A stretch of 64,000 nt of DNA from Pseudobutyrivibrio sp. UBA1225 (GCA_002309345.1 DBWZ01000094.1:17968-81967); one strand, 5' to 3'. Numbered from the stretch's first letter, positions 51,196-60,445 are shown. Translations and numbers: made by a program. Notes: a model not told the origin generated them from the letters alone.

Positions 51196-53029
51196 GAGTC
51201 TTTTTCCCACAGAACTCTTCGTAGGATAACTCAATTTCGATAAATCCAGAAGCCCATGGTCCAACAGAATATGGAGCAAATTTATAAATTATTTTATCTT
51301 CCTTAAAGAAGATAGGTGCCTCTGATATACTATAATATCCAACACTTTCCAAAGCGTTATATTTTGCCCCTTGTGCATCTTCAGCAAAATATTTATTCGG
51401 GTTTCTATTGAAATCTTCTTCGACTTTTTTAGCTATAAGTTCGTCCAAGTCATCTCTAGTTCCTGGATAGAAGTTTGTGGGATTAAGCTCTTCACCTGTG
51501 TTCAGGTCGAATATTAATTGTTTATCATTTACCATTCCATGAGCAGCACCAGATCCATATTCGTAAAAACTGCAATCTATAAACAAGAATTGATTATTTA
51601 ATATCAACACATCCTCAACACTTGAATCATATGAATTACAAAATATTTTTTTATCCTTAATTTCTTCATGATGTTCACACTCATCTTTGCTTGTAGGCAT
51701 GAAATCCAAAGTGCAAGCTAAATGCTCATTTATTTTTTCATTAATAGAAGCGGCATGTTTTGAGTATTTGTCATCTAGTTGGAAAGCAGTTGAGCTCGTA
51801 GTACCTACAATGGTACCACAATATGGGCAAACAGATTCTTTATAATTGTAAACAAGTTTTCCATAAGTGAGAGCATAGACTTTTTCTGCGGGACAGTCAA
51901 TATCGATTGCTTGATATACTCCATCGTTGTTATCTATTCTTATCCATCTATATTCATCATCAATTATATGTTTGCAAAAAATAGTATTCTCATGCATTTC
52001 AAATGTGTAGTAGCCGTGTTCGAGGGTTGAAGTATAGATTTCGCAATCAGATTTTGTAGTCAAATCTAGTTCATGTATGGAAAGGAATGTCGGGTGATTA
52101 TCTGTATGCTTTTCTACAGCATAATATATTTTATTGTTTGCATATATATTTGCATATTCATCAATATTATCAGTTATCGTTAATACAGAAGTTTTTTTGC
52201 CATCGTCAAAGTTGACAGAATAAATATTACTGTAATCATAATAAACCATGCAATCTTTGTTATATGCGTAAACTATCCCCTCTATTTCTGTAACGTTTTC
52301 CTTTTTTCCATCAGGGAAAATTTTTATAATATCATTTTTATTTTCAGCTAAAACGAATCCCACATCATCAAATATTCTAGCTAAAGAACCATATCCATTG
52401 TACGCATCTAAATTAACTATAAATTTGTAATCTTTTGCACTAGATATTACTTTATCAAATTTAGATTGGGCAGGGGTATAAGTAAAATCATCATTTATCG
52501 TAAATACGTATTCTTTGAATGGGGTATTCTCATCATAAGACGATACTCCTATATATATTTTGCCATTGTAGATATCGAAATATCCGTGACTATATAAATC
52601 TCTTGTATCTTTATCAAGAGTTGCTAACTTTTGAGATTTTCCGGAATTCAAGTCTATGGCGTAGATACTATCAAAAGAATCATAGTAATTAACATATAGT
52701 ATTCCATCATATATTTTCAATTCATAAATTTCTTCAGGGTCCATACCATTTTCTTCATAAATTTTGTTAATATCGCTAACTGAGAATTCGCCTAATTTTT
52801 CACCATTTTTATCTACGACAAAGCGAACATTTTTCCCGTGTAATATATATCCTTCACCTTTAATAGGTTTACCTGTATAAATGGATTCAGCTTTAGTGGT
52901 TGCGGTAGTAGATGTAGTTGTGTCTTTTTGTGTGGGATGTTTAGATTTATTATTTTTGGTGCCGCAAGCAATAAGAGATATAGACATCGACAAAAGCAAT
53001 GTTATAAATACAATTCTTCTTTTATTCAT
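51179..53029 (-). CDS. Lipoprotein with beta-propeller-like region and DUF3298-like C-terminus
   Basis: 616 residues. A lipoprotein signal peptide with lipobox Leu-Ile-Ala-Cys (Cys near 22) and a Thr/Ser-rich linker. Residues 60-400 consist of repeated Tyr/Asp-rich strands resembling the DUF5050 beta-propeller. The last 190 residues (Tyr-Glu-Tyr-Gly-Ser-Gly-Ala-Ala-His-Gly; Ala-Pro-Tyr-Ser-Val-Gly-Pro-Trp-Ala-Ser-Gly) look like the DUF3298 domain found in RsiV-type proteins. It is probably an extracellular surface protein; ligand unknown. GAAGGATAATT precedes the start. Confidence 0.8.
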   Translation of the reverse strand: MNKRRIVFITLLLSMSISLIACGTKNNKSKHPTQKDTTTSTTATTKAESIYTGKPIKGEGYILHGKNVRFVVDKNGEKLGEFSVSDINKIYEENGMDPEEIYELKIYDGILYVNYYDSFDSIYAIDLNSGKSQKLATLDKDTRDLYSHGYFDIYNGKIYIGVSSYDENTPFKEYVFTINDDFTYTPAQSKFDKVISSAKDYKFIVNLDAYNGYGSLARIFDDVGFVLAENKNDIIKIFPDGKKENVTEIEGIVYAYNKDCMVYYDYSNIYSVNFDDGKKTSVLTITDNIDEYANIYANNKIYYAVEKHTDNHPTFLSIHELDLTTKSDCEIYTSTLEHGYYTFEMHENTIFCKHIIDDEYRWIRIDNNDGVYQAIDIDCPAEKVYALTYGKLVYNYKESVCPYCGTIVGTTSSTAFQLDDKYSKHAASINEKINEHLACTLDFMPTSKDECEHHEEIKDKKIFCNSYDSSVEDVLILNNQFLFIDCSFYEYGSGAAHGMVNDKQLIFDLNTGEELNPTNFYPGTRDDLDELIAKKVEEDFNRNPNKYFAEDAQGAKYNALESVGYYSISEAPIFFKEDKIIYKFAPYSVGPWASGFIEIELSYEEFCGKKTLTQVD

Positions 53030-53341
53030 AATTATCCTTCCTCAAATAAACGAGTGACTTCTATAAATACGTTAAATAGCTAGAACTCACGCAATCAAAA
53101 ATGATGCCGTTGCTTCTGTTGCAGAAACAATAAACTATTCGATGGTAACAGTTATATGAGTAATTATCAACACTATCCATGTAATTCGAGGTAAAATTAT
53201 TTTGGCATTTTTATTACCAACCTAGTTGATATCATCCCATGCACTGGTATATATTAATAGTGCGAATACAAGCTATTGCTACTATAAGATGGCAAAAAAA
53301 TAACACGTAGTACAAAAACTAGTTGTGAGCAGGGGATGTAT
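53030..53341. other. Intergenic region, no gene seen
   Basis: About 310 bases between divergent genes. No clear CopY or CsoR operator, riboswitch or ORF was seen; a weak inverted pair (TTGCTTCTGTTGCAG) is near 53111. Confidence 0.4.
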
Positions 53342-55969
53342 ATGGAACAATACAACGTTACAGGCATGAGCTGTGCGGCATGTCAGGCCAGAGTGGAAAA
53401 GGCTGTAAGTGAAGTTCCTGGAGTGGAAAACTGTGCAGTGAGTCTACTTACTAACTCAATGGGAGTAGAGGGAACAGCTGATGCTGCAGATATAATCAAA
53501 GCTGTTGAGCAGGCAGGCTATGGAGCAAGCTTAAAGAGCAACCTAAGCAGCGCTGATAGTGGTCTTGGTACCACCGTCGATGGCTTCACGCCAAATTATG
53601 ATAATGAATTAAAAGATTTAGAGACGCCAGTTATCAAAAAGAGACTCGTTGCGTCTCTAGTTTTATTGCTTCCACTTATGTATGTAAGCATGGGCCATAC
53701 CATGTGGAACTGGAAATTGCCAGGATTTTTGGATGGCAATCCAGTTGGTATAGGAATCACCCAGTTGATTTTGGCTATGCTTGTGATGGTCATCAACCAA
53801 AAGTTCTTTACAAGTGGTTTTAGAGGTCTCATCCACCGAGCTCCTAACATGGACACTTTGGTGGCGCTTGGATCTGCAGCGTCGTATCTATACAGCGTTT
53901 ATGGATTATATGAAATGACACTTGCCCAGTTGGCGGGAGATTCAACAAGGGTGCATCAGTGGCATCACGACTTATATTTTGAATCTGCAGCGATGATTCT
54001 CACCTTGATTACAGTAGGTAAGCTTTTGGAATCTATATCAAAGGGGCGCACAACAAATGCTCTCAAAGAATTGATGAAGCTTACTCCGAAGACGGCAATC
54101 CTAATCAAAGATGGAATCGAAAAGGTTGTTCCTATCCAGCAGGTTAAAATAAAGGATCAATTTGTTGTAAAAGCAGGAGACAACATCCCAGTGGATGGAG
54201 TGGTAATCGACGGTGATGGTGCGGTAAACGAATCCGCCCTCACGGGAGAGAGCATCCCTGTTGATAAAACGGTAGGCGATACAGTTTCTGCGGCAACCAT
54301 CAACGAAAGTGGATATATGGTCTGTGAGGCAACACGAGTTGGAAAGGACACAACTCTAGCCCAGATCATTCAAATGGTAAGCGATGCAGCAGCAACCAAG
54401 GCACCTATTGCCAAGGTGGCAGATAAGGTATCGGGAGTGTTCGTTCCAGTAGTTATCGTAATTGCGATAATAACTTTAATCATTTGGTTACTAGTAGGAC
54501 AGCCTTTTGGTTATGCTCTTGCAAGAGCCATATCAGTTCTTGTAATTAGCTGTCCATGTGCTCTTGGGCTTGCGACTCCTGTGGCAATCATGGTTGGAAA
54601 TGGCATGGGCGCCAAGCATGGCATCATGTTCAAAACAGCAGTTTCCCTTGAACAAACAGGCAAGGTTCAAATCGTAGCATTAGATAAAACAGGTACAATC
54701 ACCAAGGGCGAGCCAAAGGTCCTTGGTGCCTTCCAAGGGGATGACGTTGACGATGTAGATTTACTTCAAGCAGCTTTTGCCCTAGAGAACAAATCAAATC
54801 ATCCTTTGGCCAAGGCAATAGTAGAGTACTGCTACGAGCTTGGACTTGAGCCAAACGAAGCGGAACAGTTTGAAAACTTATCTGGCAGTGGACTGAAGGC
54901 GGTTTTAGATGGCAAGAAAATCTACGGAGGCAATCTAGAGTTTATAACTTCATATATAAATGTTCCTGAAAAGGATATAAGTCTTGCTGATAAGCTTTCC
55001 GAAAATGGTGAGACGCCATTATTCTTCGCAAGTGAAGATAGATTTTTAGGAATCATATCTGTAGCAGATGTGATTAAGGATGATTCTCCAGAGGCAATCA
55101 AGCAGCTTAAAAATATGGGTATCCATGTGGTGATGCTCACTGGCGACAACGACAAGACGGCCAGAGCCATAGCCGAGGATGCAGGCGTGGACGAGGTGGT
55201 TGCAGGCGTCAAGCCTGATGGCAAAGAAGCAATCATAAGAGAGCTTCAGAAGCATGGGAAAGTGGCTATGGTGGGCGATGGCATAAACGATGCGCCGGCT
55301 CTTACTAAGGCGGACATGGGAATAGCCATCGGCGCAGGCACAGATGTGGCTATAGACGCAGCAGATGTTGTTCTTATGAAAAGTCGACTCACGGATGTGG
55401 CGGCAGCCATCCGCCTCAGTCGGGCGACCTTAAAGAATATTCATGAGAATCTGTTTTGGGCGTTTTTCTATAACGTGATAGGAATTCCGCTAGCTGCGGG
55501 AGCTTATATACATGCCTTTGGGTGGACACTAAATCCGATGTTCGGCGCAGCAGCTATGAGCCTTTCTAGTTTTTGTGTGGTCACAAATGCTTTGCGATTG
55601 AACCTAATTGATATTTATAACATCCGTAAAGATAGAAAAATAAAAGCTTCAATAGAGACGAATGAACTTTTAAGTAAAGATTTGTCGTCTGATTCTGATT
55701 CAATAGATGGAAACAAAAGATTTGTTGATGGAATTATAGTTGGAAAAAAGGAGGATATTTCAACCATGGAAATAACAGTAAAAGGTATGATGTGCCAGCA
55801 TTGCGAGGCCCACGTGAAGGAAGCCTTGGAGAAAATCCCCGGTGTGGAAGAGGCAACAGCAAATCATGATGCTAGTCTTGTCACACTCAAAACATCAGCT
55901 GACATTTCTGAGGCAGAACTTAAGGCTGCAGTGGAAGCTGCAGGCTACGAGTATGCAGGGATTAAATAA
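53342..55969 (+). CDS. copA: Copper-translocating P1B-type ATPase with a fused C-terminal CopZ-like domain
   Basis: 875 residues. One N-terminal metal-binding domain (Cys11-x-x-Cys14), eight membrane helices with Cys404-Pro-Cys406, the phosphorylated Asp448 in Asp-Lys-Thr-Gly-Thr, a His-Pro motif in the nucleotide domain and Gly-Asp-Gly-Ile-Asn-Asp-Ala-Pro. Unusually a second heavy-metal domain (Cys818-x-x-Cys821) follows a 45-residue polar linker at the C-terminus. AGGGG selects ATG 53342. It exports Cu+. Confidence 0.93.
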   Translation: MEQYNVTGMSCAACQARVEKAVSEVPGVENCAVSLLTNSMGVEGTADAADIIKAVEQAGYGASLKSNLSSADSGLGTTVDGFTPNYDNELKDLETPVIKKRLVASLVLLLPLMYVSMGHTMWNWKLPGFLDGNPVGIGITQLILAMLVMVINQKFFTSGFRGLIHRAPNMDTLVALGSAASYLYSVYGLYEMTLAQLAGDSTRVHQWHHDLYFESAAMILTLITVGKLLESISKGRTTNALKELMKLTPKTAILIKDGIEKVVPIQQVKIKDQFVVKAGDNIPVDGVVIDGDGAVNESALTGESIPVDKTVGDTVSAATINESGYMVCEATRVGKDTTLAQIIQMVSDAAATKAPIAKVADKVSGVFVPVVIVIAIITLIIWLLVGQPFGYALARAISVLVISCPCALGLATPVAIMVGNGMGAKHGIMFKTAVSLEQTGKVQIVALDKTGTITKGEPKVLGAFQGDDVDDVDLLQAAFALENKSNHPLAKAIVEYCYELGLEPNEAEQFENLSGSGLKAVLDGKKIYGGNLEFITSYINVPEKDISLADKLSENGETPLFFASEDRFLGIISVADVIKDDSPEAIKQLKNMGIHVVMLTGDNDKTARAIAEDAGVDEVVAGVKPDGKEAIIRELQKHGKVAMVGDGINDAPALTKADMGIAIGAGTDVAIDAADVVLMKSRLTDVAAAIRLSRATLKNIHENLFWAFFYNVIGIPLAAGAYIHAFGWTLNPMFGAAAMSLSSFCVVTNALRLNLIDIYNIRKDRKIKASIETNELLSKDLSSDSDSIDGNKRFVDGIIVGKKEDISTMEITVKGMMCQHCEAHVKEALEKIPGVEEATANHDASLVTLKTSADISEAELKAAVEAAGYEYAGIK
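55766..55969 (+). CDS. Possible internally started CopZ-like copper chaperone
   Basis: Within copA, GGAGG at 55750-55754 and an in-frame ATG at 55766 would yield a free 67-residue chaperone with the Met-x-Cys-x-x-Cys motif. It may be translated separately or may only record a gene fusion. Confidence 0.45.
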   Translation: MEITVKGMMCQHCEAHVKEALEKIPGVEEATANHDASLVTLKTSADISEAELKAAVEAAGYEYAGIK

Positions 55970-56170
55970 GAGACAAGAATACAATCAAGATAATTTTTGA
56001 AAGAAATGATATGTGTTTGTAAAAGCTGATTTTGAGAGGAATGACTCATATATAGAATATTATGTCAATTCTCTGTTGATAGAAACTTTTTGCGATAATT
56101 CTGGAAAATAGTGCACTTTACATAAAATATTCACACAACTAGCCGATAACATATGTTAGTATATATTATA

Positions 56171-56207
56171 GGTTAAAGTCCCGTCTGGGGAATGAGGGCC
56201 TTTAATC
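56171..56207 (+). other. Leader hairpin upstream of the amidase-like gene
   Basis: An outer 8-bp stem (56171-56178 with 56200-56207) encloses TCCC/GGGA and a GAGGG run. It lies about 33 bases before the start codon. No known riboswitch matched by eye. The rest of 55970-56239 shows no gene. Confidence 0.45.
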
Positions 56208-56239
56208 TGTGAGAGATTTATTGGAAGGGTTGTGGTTTG

Positions 56240-56989
56240 ATGAAGAGATGTACCAAAAGAATTATGTGTATTTGCTATGCTTTGTTACTTGTCGGAGGAG
56301 GATGGTTTAATGTGTCGGACACTGCACAGGCCAAGCAGATAGCAAAGAGTTCAGAGAAGTCTAGGGTGGTAGTTATCGATCCTGGATATCAGCTGAAGGC
56401 AGATATGGGTAAGGAGCCTATAGGACCTGGAGCTTCGAAGGAAACTTACAACATGCTTAGTGGTGAGAAGAATAAATCTGCCGACTATACTGAGTATGAA
56501 ATGAATCTTCAGATAGCATTTAAGCTTCAAAAAATGCTAGAGAAGGATGGCTATACGGTTATTCTTACTAGAACGGCTAACGATGTTAATATCAGCAACA
56601 GTGGACGAGCGATGATTGCCAATATGGCAGATGCAGATATCTTTGTTGAAATCACAGCGTTGGGTGTTTACTCAAAGGCGGACAGTGGAGTCGAGGTTAT
56701 CTGTCAGTCAGATGATAATCCATACAATTATGGTAATTACGATAAATCTAGATTGCTATCCGATGCAGTTCTTGGTTCAACAATTCAGGCAACTGGAAGC
56801 ACTAAGAGTCAGGTCATTGAACAAGACGATGTGGCAATCATCAATTGGTGCGCAATTCCAACTACAGTCGTAGAGGTTGGTTCGTTGCTTGATAAGGACG
56901 ATGCGGAAAAGCTTGTTACAGATGATTATCAAGAAGATCTTGCCAAAGGAATAGCCGCAGGAATTGAAAGCTATTTTGCACAGAAGTAA
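56240..56989 (+). CDS. Degenerate N-acetylmuramoyl-L-alanine amidase (Amidase_3-like)
   Basis: 249 residues with a signal peptide (about 1-32, Ala-Gln-Ala). The fold of Amidase_3 is clear, but the zinc ligands are altered: the first His is Tyr50 (Asp-Pro-Gly-Tyr), the second falls at Thr139 (Phe-Val-Glu-Ile-Thr-Ala). Glu85 and the final Val-Glu-Val-Gly glutamate remain. Both His lost suggests no peptidoglycan hydrolysis, perhaps a binding or regulatory role. GGAAGG precedes ATG 56240. A terminator follows. Confidence 0.8.
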   Translation: MKRCTKRIMCICYALLLVGGGWFNVSDTAQAKQIAKSSEKSRVVVIDPGYQLKADMGKEPIGPGASKETYNMLSGEKNKSADYTEYEMNLQIAFKLQKMLEKDGYTVILTRTANDVNISNSGRAMIANMADADIFVEITALGVYSKADSGVEVICQSDDNPYNYGNYDKSRLLSDAVLGSTIQATGSTKSQVIEQDDVAIINWCAIPTTVVEVGSLLDKDDAEKLVTDDYQEDLAKGIAAGIESYFAQK

Positions 56990-56994
56990 AATTT

Positions 56995-57028
56995 CACCTC
57001 TATCTCGTGATGAGATAGAGGTGTTTTT
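56995..57028. terminator. Bidirectional terminator
   Basis: A 12-bp stem (56995-57006 with 57012-57023) with TTTTT on the plus strand and AAAATTT on the other side; it serves both the amidase-like gene and the convergent orphan. Confidence 0.9.
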
Positions 57029-57043
57029 ACTTCAATAGGAATT

Positions 57044-59413
57044 TTAGTGTTTTTGTTTTAGATATATATGCGCTAGGGGTTTTTGAGTTTCATACTCCTG
57101 TGCTACTACATGTATAGGTAACGATTCTTTCCTTGGTGTAGTTAATGGTTCATGCGTAGGCAAGGTTGAATTATTGTAATCGTTTTTTAAAAAAGATTGA
57201 CGGTAATCTTTTTCGGGATCAAACGTATGAGCGTAAAATAGAGTATTAGTAGTCGGTTCTTTTTGGGGTACGTTAATAGATGATTCTATTTGGCGTCGTA
57301 AAAAGCCAGTTTTATTATATTTGTATATATCCTCGGTGAGTTTATTAAGTTTTTTATTTTTTATACCTTGGATAATATGAAAATTATCATCGGTTATTTC
57401 CCAACGTTGTTGTAGTTTTTTTATTATTGTATTATTCTTTCTCATATCATATTTGTGACCTTCAATTATTTCTTGTATTTCCTTAGGAGCATCTTTAATA
57501 GCATGTTTAATATAAACTTTCTCTTGCTCGTCAACATCTTCAAATAATAACATAATATGGTTTGGATTAGTTGAGCTATTATATAAACCCTTTTTTTTAG
57601 AGTTCCTATTTTGGGTTATTATCTTTGATTTCTGTAATTTGACCAAGTTTTTATCTAACAAGTTGATGCATTTTTGGGCGGTACTATTGTATTTATCTAA
57701 GGCGGATACGGCCATTAGGATGTCATGTATGTTAGTAATCTCATCTTGGGAGATGTTGAGAGTCTTCTTGATTTTATTTATATGCTCTCTCATATGTGTT
57801 GAAAATGTCGAGTATTCTTCATTTATTCTTTCATAATTATCTTTTTTATCTTTAATACTATCTGTAAATTCTTTTTGGCTATCAATTGGTTTTGATATAT
57901 CATTATATAGATTCATAACATCAGATATGCAGTTATTTAAAACGTTTGATGATTGGTTAGCTAAGAGATACAATTTCTCTATTGCTTCTTCAGTAATTTT
58001 CAAATCGTTATTATTAGATTCTGATGCTTTGTTAGACTTATTTAGCTTCTTTATTTCTTTATGCTTTTTTACACAAGCACCTATTGTAGAATAAATGTCT
58101 TCACATAGTTTTTCCATTATATTAAGTGAACCATAACGCTGCCCACTTTCAAGTGGCCTATTATCTCGTGTCATTTTGTTATAGAAAGTCTTATACAAAT
58201 TGGCAGCTGATTCATCTGTATTAGTGTGGGAGGATTTATTGGAGCTGTCATTAGTAGGGTTTTTATAGTGAGATAATAATAAGTAGTTTGTGTAAATATC
58301 ATACACTGCCTTATTGGCGTTAGTTAATATCACGTCAGTTTCGTTTTTCCATTTACGGTATTCGTTCCAAAAGAACTTAGATGAATATTTAGTTCTAGAA
58401 GGAAAAAATGGCATTAATCTCTTTTTATTTTTTCGACTTCCATTTGACAGTTCTGATGTAATGACCGCTGGAGTAGGATTGTTATCTGAAATTGCTGAGA
58501 TTGAGCCAATATATTGCCTTAAATCATTTGATATTTTTTGCTGTAGAGTTTCACTTTCTGCGCGAAGTTTATCGGATAATTCTTTCTTGCCTTCTGTCCA
58601 AGATTTTAAGTAATTTAAATTATCATCAGAATAATCTTTAGTAGCAAGTATTCTATGTTCTCTATCTTTTAGATTTTGATAACTTTCCCATGCATTTTTT
58701 TCTTGTGCTTTGAGATCATTAATTTTTTGATTATATTCATTTTTTAAGTCTTTTAGATTAGAGTTACTAGCATTGGTTAAATCAAGGTTATTCTCATTTA
58801 TGTAGCTATCTAAATATCCCATAGCATTGCTATATAATTCAACCTCGTTAGCGAGGTGGTAAATAATTTCTGTCGCTGTTTGATTAATAAATTCAAAATA
58901 TATACCTAATGAGTTTGTGGTAGTTAGTTGTTTAATGGAATTAATATCAGTAGGGTCTAGTCTTTCAGATTTGTTTTTTATCGAGTCATAGTTTCTAACT
59001 ATATCTTCTATAACTTCTATATCGGGCAAATTACTAGTATCGTCTGCATTATTTGTAGTAGTTTGCGTGTTATCAATTTTCTTCCATAATGAATTACAGC
59101 TTTTAATTATTTCATTTGCATAAATCATATGGTTAACTAAGAGTTTTAGTTTTTGTTTGTAAACGTCTACTATAGAATTAAACATTTCGCCATTCTCAAA
59201 TTTGGAAAGAGGCATAATTTCCTCTAAATCTTTTAATGCGTTTGAAATAGTAATATGATTTTTTTGTTCATTAAAAAAATAAGCTTGACATTTGCTTATA
59301 ATATTATTTCCTTCAGTAATGAAGTTGTCTCTAATATGCTGAAATTTTTCCAAAAGCATGTCGGTATCTGCTATCGTATCAGTGTTATTTAAATAATATT
59401 CATTATTAGGCAT
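57044..59413 (-). CDS. Large orphan coiled-coil protein with shared C-terminal tail motif
   Basis: 789 residues; no family recognised. It is largely helical and charged, with long coiled-coil-like stretches (about 205-300, 470-570) and no signal peptide or membrane segment. The C-terminal 60 residues are Pro-rich and include Glu-Pro-Leu-Thr-Thr-Pro-Arg-Lys-Glu-Ser-Leu, then Tyr-Glu-Thr-Gln-Lys-Pro-Leu-Ala-His near the end. AT-rich; promoter motif copy E precedes it, and AAGGAGG is the ribosome site. The largest member of the orphan set. Confidence 0.8.
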   Translation of the reverse strand: MPNNEYYLNNTDTIADTDMLLEKFQHIRDNFITEGNNIISKCQAYFFNEQKNHITISNALKDLEEIMPLSKFENGEMFNSIVDVYKQKLKLLVNHMIYANEIIKSCNSLWKKIDNTQTTTNNADDTSNLPDIEVIEDIVRNYDSIKNKSERLDPTDINSIKQLTTTNSLGIYFEFINQTATEIIYHLANEVELYSNAMGYLDSYINENNLDLTNASNSNLKDLKNEYNQKINDLKAQEKNAWESYQNLKDREHRILATKDYSDDNLNYLKSWTEGKKELSDKLRAESETLQQKISNDLRQYIGSISAISDNNPTPAVITSELSNGSRKNKKRLMPFFPSRTKYSSKFFWNEYRKWKNETDVILTNANKAVYDIYTNYLLLSHYKNPTNDSSNKSSHTNTDESAANLYKTFYNKMTRDNRPLESGQRYGSLNIMEKLCEDIYSTIGACVKKHKEIKKLNKSNKASESNNNDLKITEEAIEKLYLLANQSSNVLNNCISDVMNLYNDISKPIDSQKEFTDSIKDKKDNYERINEEYSTFSTHMREHINKIKKTLNISQDEITNIHDILMAVSALDKYNSTAQKCINLLDKNLVKLQKSKIITQNRNSKKKGLYNSSTNPNHIMLLFEDVDEQEKVYIKHAIKDAPKEIQEIIEGHKYDMRKNNTIIKKLQQRWEITDDNFHIIQGIKNKKLNKLTEDIYKYNKTGFLRRQIESSINVPQKEPTTNTLFYAHTFDPEKDYRQSFLKNDYNNSTLPTHEPLTTPRKESLPIHVVAQEYETQKPLAHIYLKQKH

Positions 59414-59451
59414 TTTTCTTTCCTCCTTATAATGTTCATGTGTTATTGTCT

Positions 59452-59486
59452 ACTATATAATTCAAAAAAAAATAGTGTTTTTTTCC
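59452..59486 (-). promoter_or_regulatory. Orphan-regulon promoter motif, copy E
   Basis: On the minus strand TGGAAAAAAA, 21 bases on TTGAATTATATAGTAGAC, about 40 bases upstream of the 57044-59413 gene. Confidence 0.65.
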
Positions 59487-59550
59487 ATTGCAAGAAAAAA
59501 AGGACACAATGTGCCCTTTGTGAATATAAATACAAAACTAAAATCCATAA

Positions 59551-60279
59551 CTACAGTTCATATTTCGATTTTTTCTTCGTGATTTCGTTCATGTAAGCTG
59601 CTGTGATAATACCAGTTGGGAGTGCAATCACAGCCATGCCCACTAGGGCGGATACCATGGTAATCATACGTCCAATCGGAGTTACTGGAGATATGTCGCC
59701 ATATCCGATTGTTGTGATAGAAATGGTTGCCCAATACAAAGCATCAAAGAAAGTGTTGAACAAATTTGGCTCTAGTTGGAAGACCAACATAGCGGATACA
59801 AAGATATAGATAACGATAAGGATAAGTACCGCGAACAGTTGCTTTTTTACCTTGCGCACAACGTTTGCGATAATGACCATCGTTTTGGAATATCGCACCA
59901 GCTTAAAGACTCTAAAGAATCTGAATAGTCTAAGTAAGGTGATTCTGTTTGTGACAGGTAAGAATAGATACGCAACAGGAAGAATCGACAGCAAATCAAA
60001 TATAGCAAGCGGTGTCAAAACATAGGCGATGTAGGCTCTATAGTTTTGATAACCCATCTTGAAATCTGCGGTCCAAACTCTAGCTATGTAGTCAAGAATG
60101 AAAATAACACTAGTGACTATCTCTATCCAATGTGTGAAAATGTTGTCGGCCTTTAAGGTCATAGGAATCAAGCCCACAATTACGGCCATAGTCATAAGCA
60201 CGTCGTAGGCACGACTGGCCTTGTCGCCTACACCTGAAACCTCTAATACTTCGTAAAGTCGTTTTTTGATTTCGAACAT
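59551..60279 (-). CDS. Voltage-gated potassium channel, Kv type
   Basis: 242 residues with six membrane helices. The fourth carries spaced Arg residues (Arg-Ile-Thr-Leu-Leu-Arg-Leu-Phe-Arg-Phe-Phe-Arg) as a voltage sensor, and the pore loop contains the K+ selectivity filter Thr-Thr-Ile-Gly-Tyr-Gly-Asp. ATG at 60277-60279 follows AGGGGAAG; the longer frame to 60333 overlaps the small upstream gene. No cytoplasmic C-terminal domain. Probably co-transcribed with the 50-residue protein. Confidence 0.9.
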   Translation of the reverse strand: MFEIKKRLYEVLEVSGVGDKASRAYDVLMTMAVIVGLIPMTLKADNIFTHWIEIVTSVIFILDYIARVWTADFKMGYQNYRAYIAYVLTPLAIFDLLSILPVAYLFLPVTNRITLLRLFRFFRVFKLVRYSKTMVIIANVVRKVKKQLFAVLILIVIYIFVSAMLVFQLEPNLFNTFFDALYWATISITTIGYGDISPVTPIGRMITMVSALVGMAVIALPTGIITAAYMNEITKKKSKYEL

Positions 60280-60292
60280 AACTCTTCCCCTA

Positions 60293-60445
60293 CTAATTTC
60301 CCTTGATAAGTGCAAGTACACCAAGCACCGCAAGTATAACAGTAAGAATGCGGCACACAGCTACAAAAATCTTTGTCTGACGTTCTTTTCCGTTGCCGTA
60401 AACGCCAGAATCATCAATGAATCCCTTGTTAAAATCATCACCCAT
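60293..60445 (-). CDS. 50-residue single-helix membrane protein upstream of the K+ channel
   Basis: A short gene with AGGGGAG before its ATG and a TAG just before the ribosome site of the channel. The first 24 residues are polar (Gly, Asp, Asn, Lys), followed by one hydrophobic helix (about 27-46). The N-out or N-in topology cannot be decided. Its tight spacing (13 bases) suggests a channel partner or regulator. No family recognised. Confidence 0.6.
   Translation of the reverse strand: MGDDFNKGFIDDSGVYGNGKERQTKIFVAVCRILTVILAVLGVLALIKGN

Noticed and set aside
53030..53341. CopY/CsoR operator before copA
   Set aside because: No TACAnnTGTA pair or GC-rich CsoR dyad was found.
56130..56239. Cyclic-di-GMP or other known riboswitch before the amidase-like gene
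   Set aside because: No conserved riboswitch core was recognised; only a hairpin is supported.
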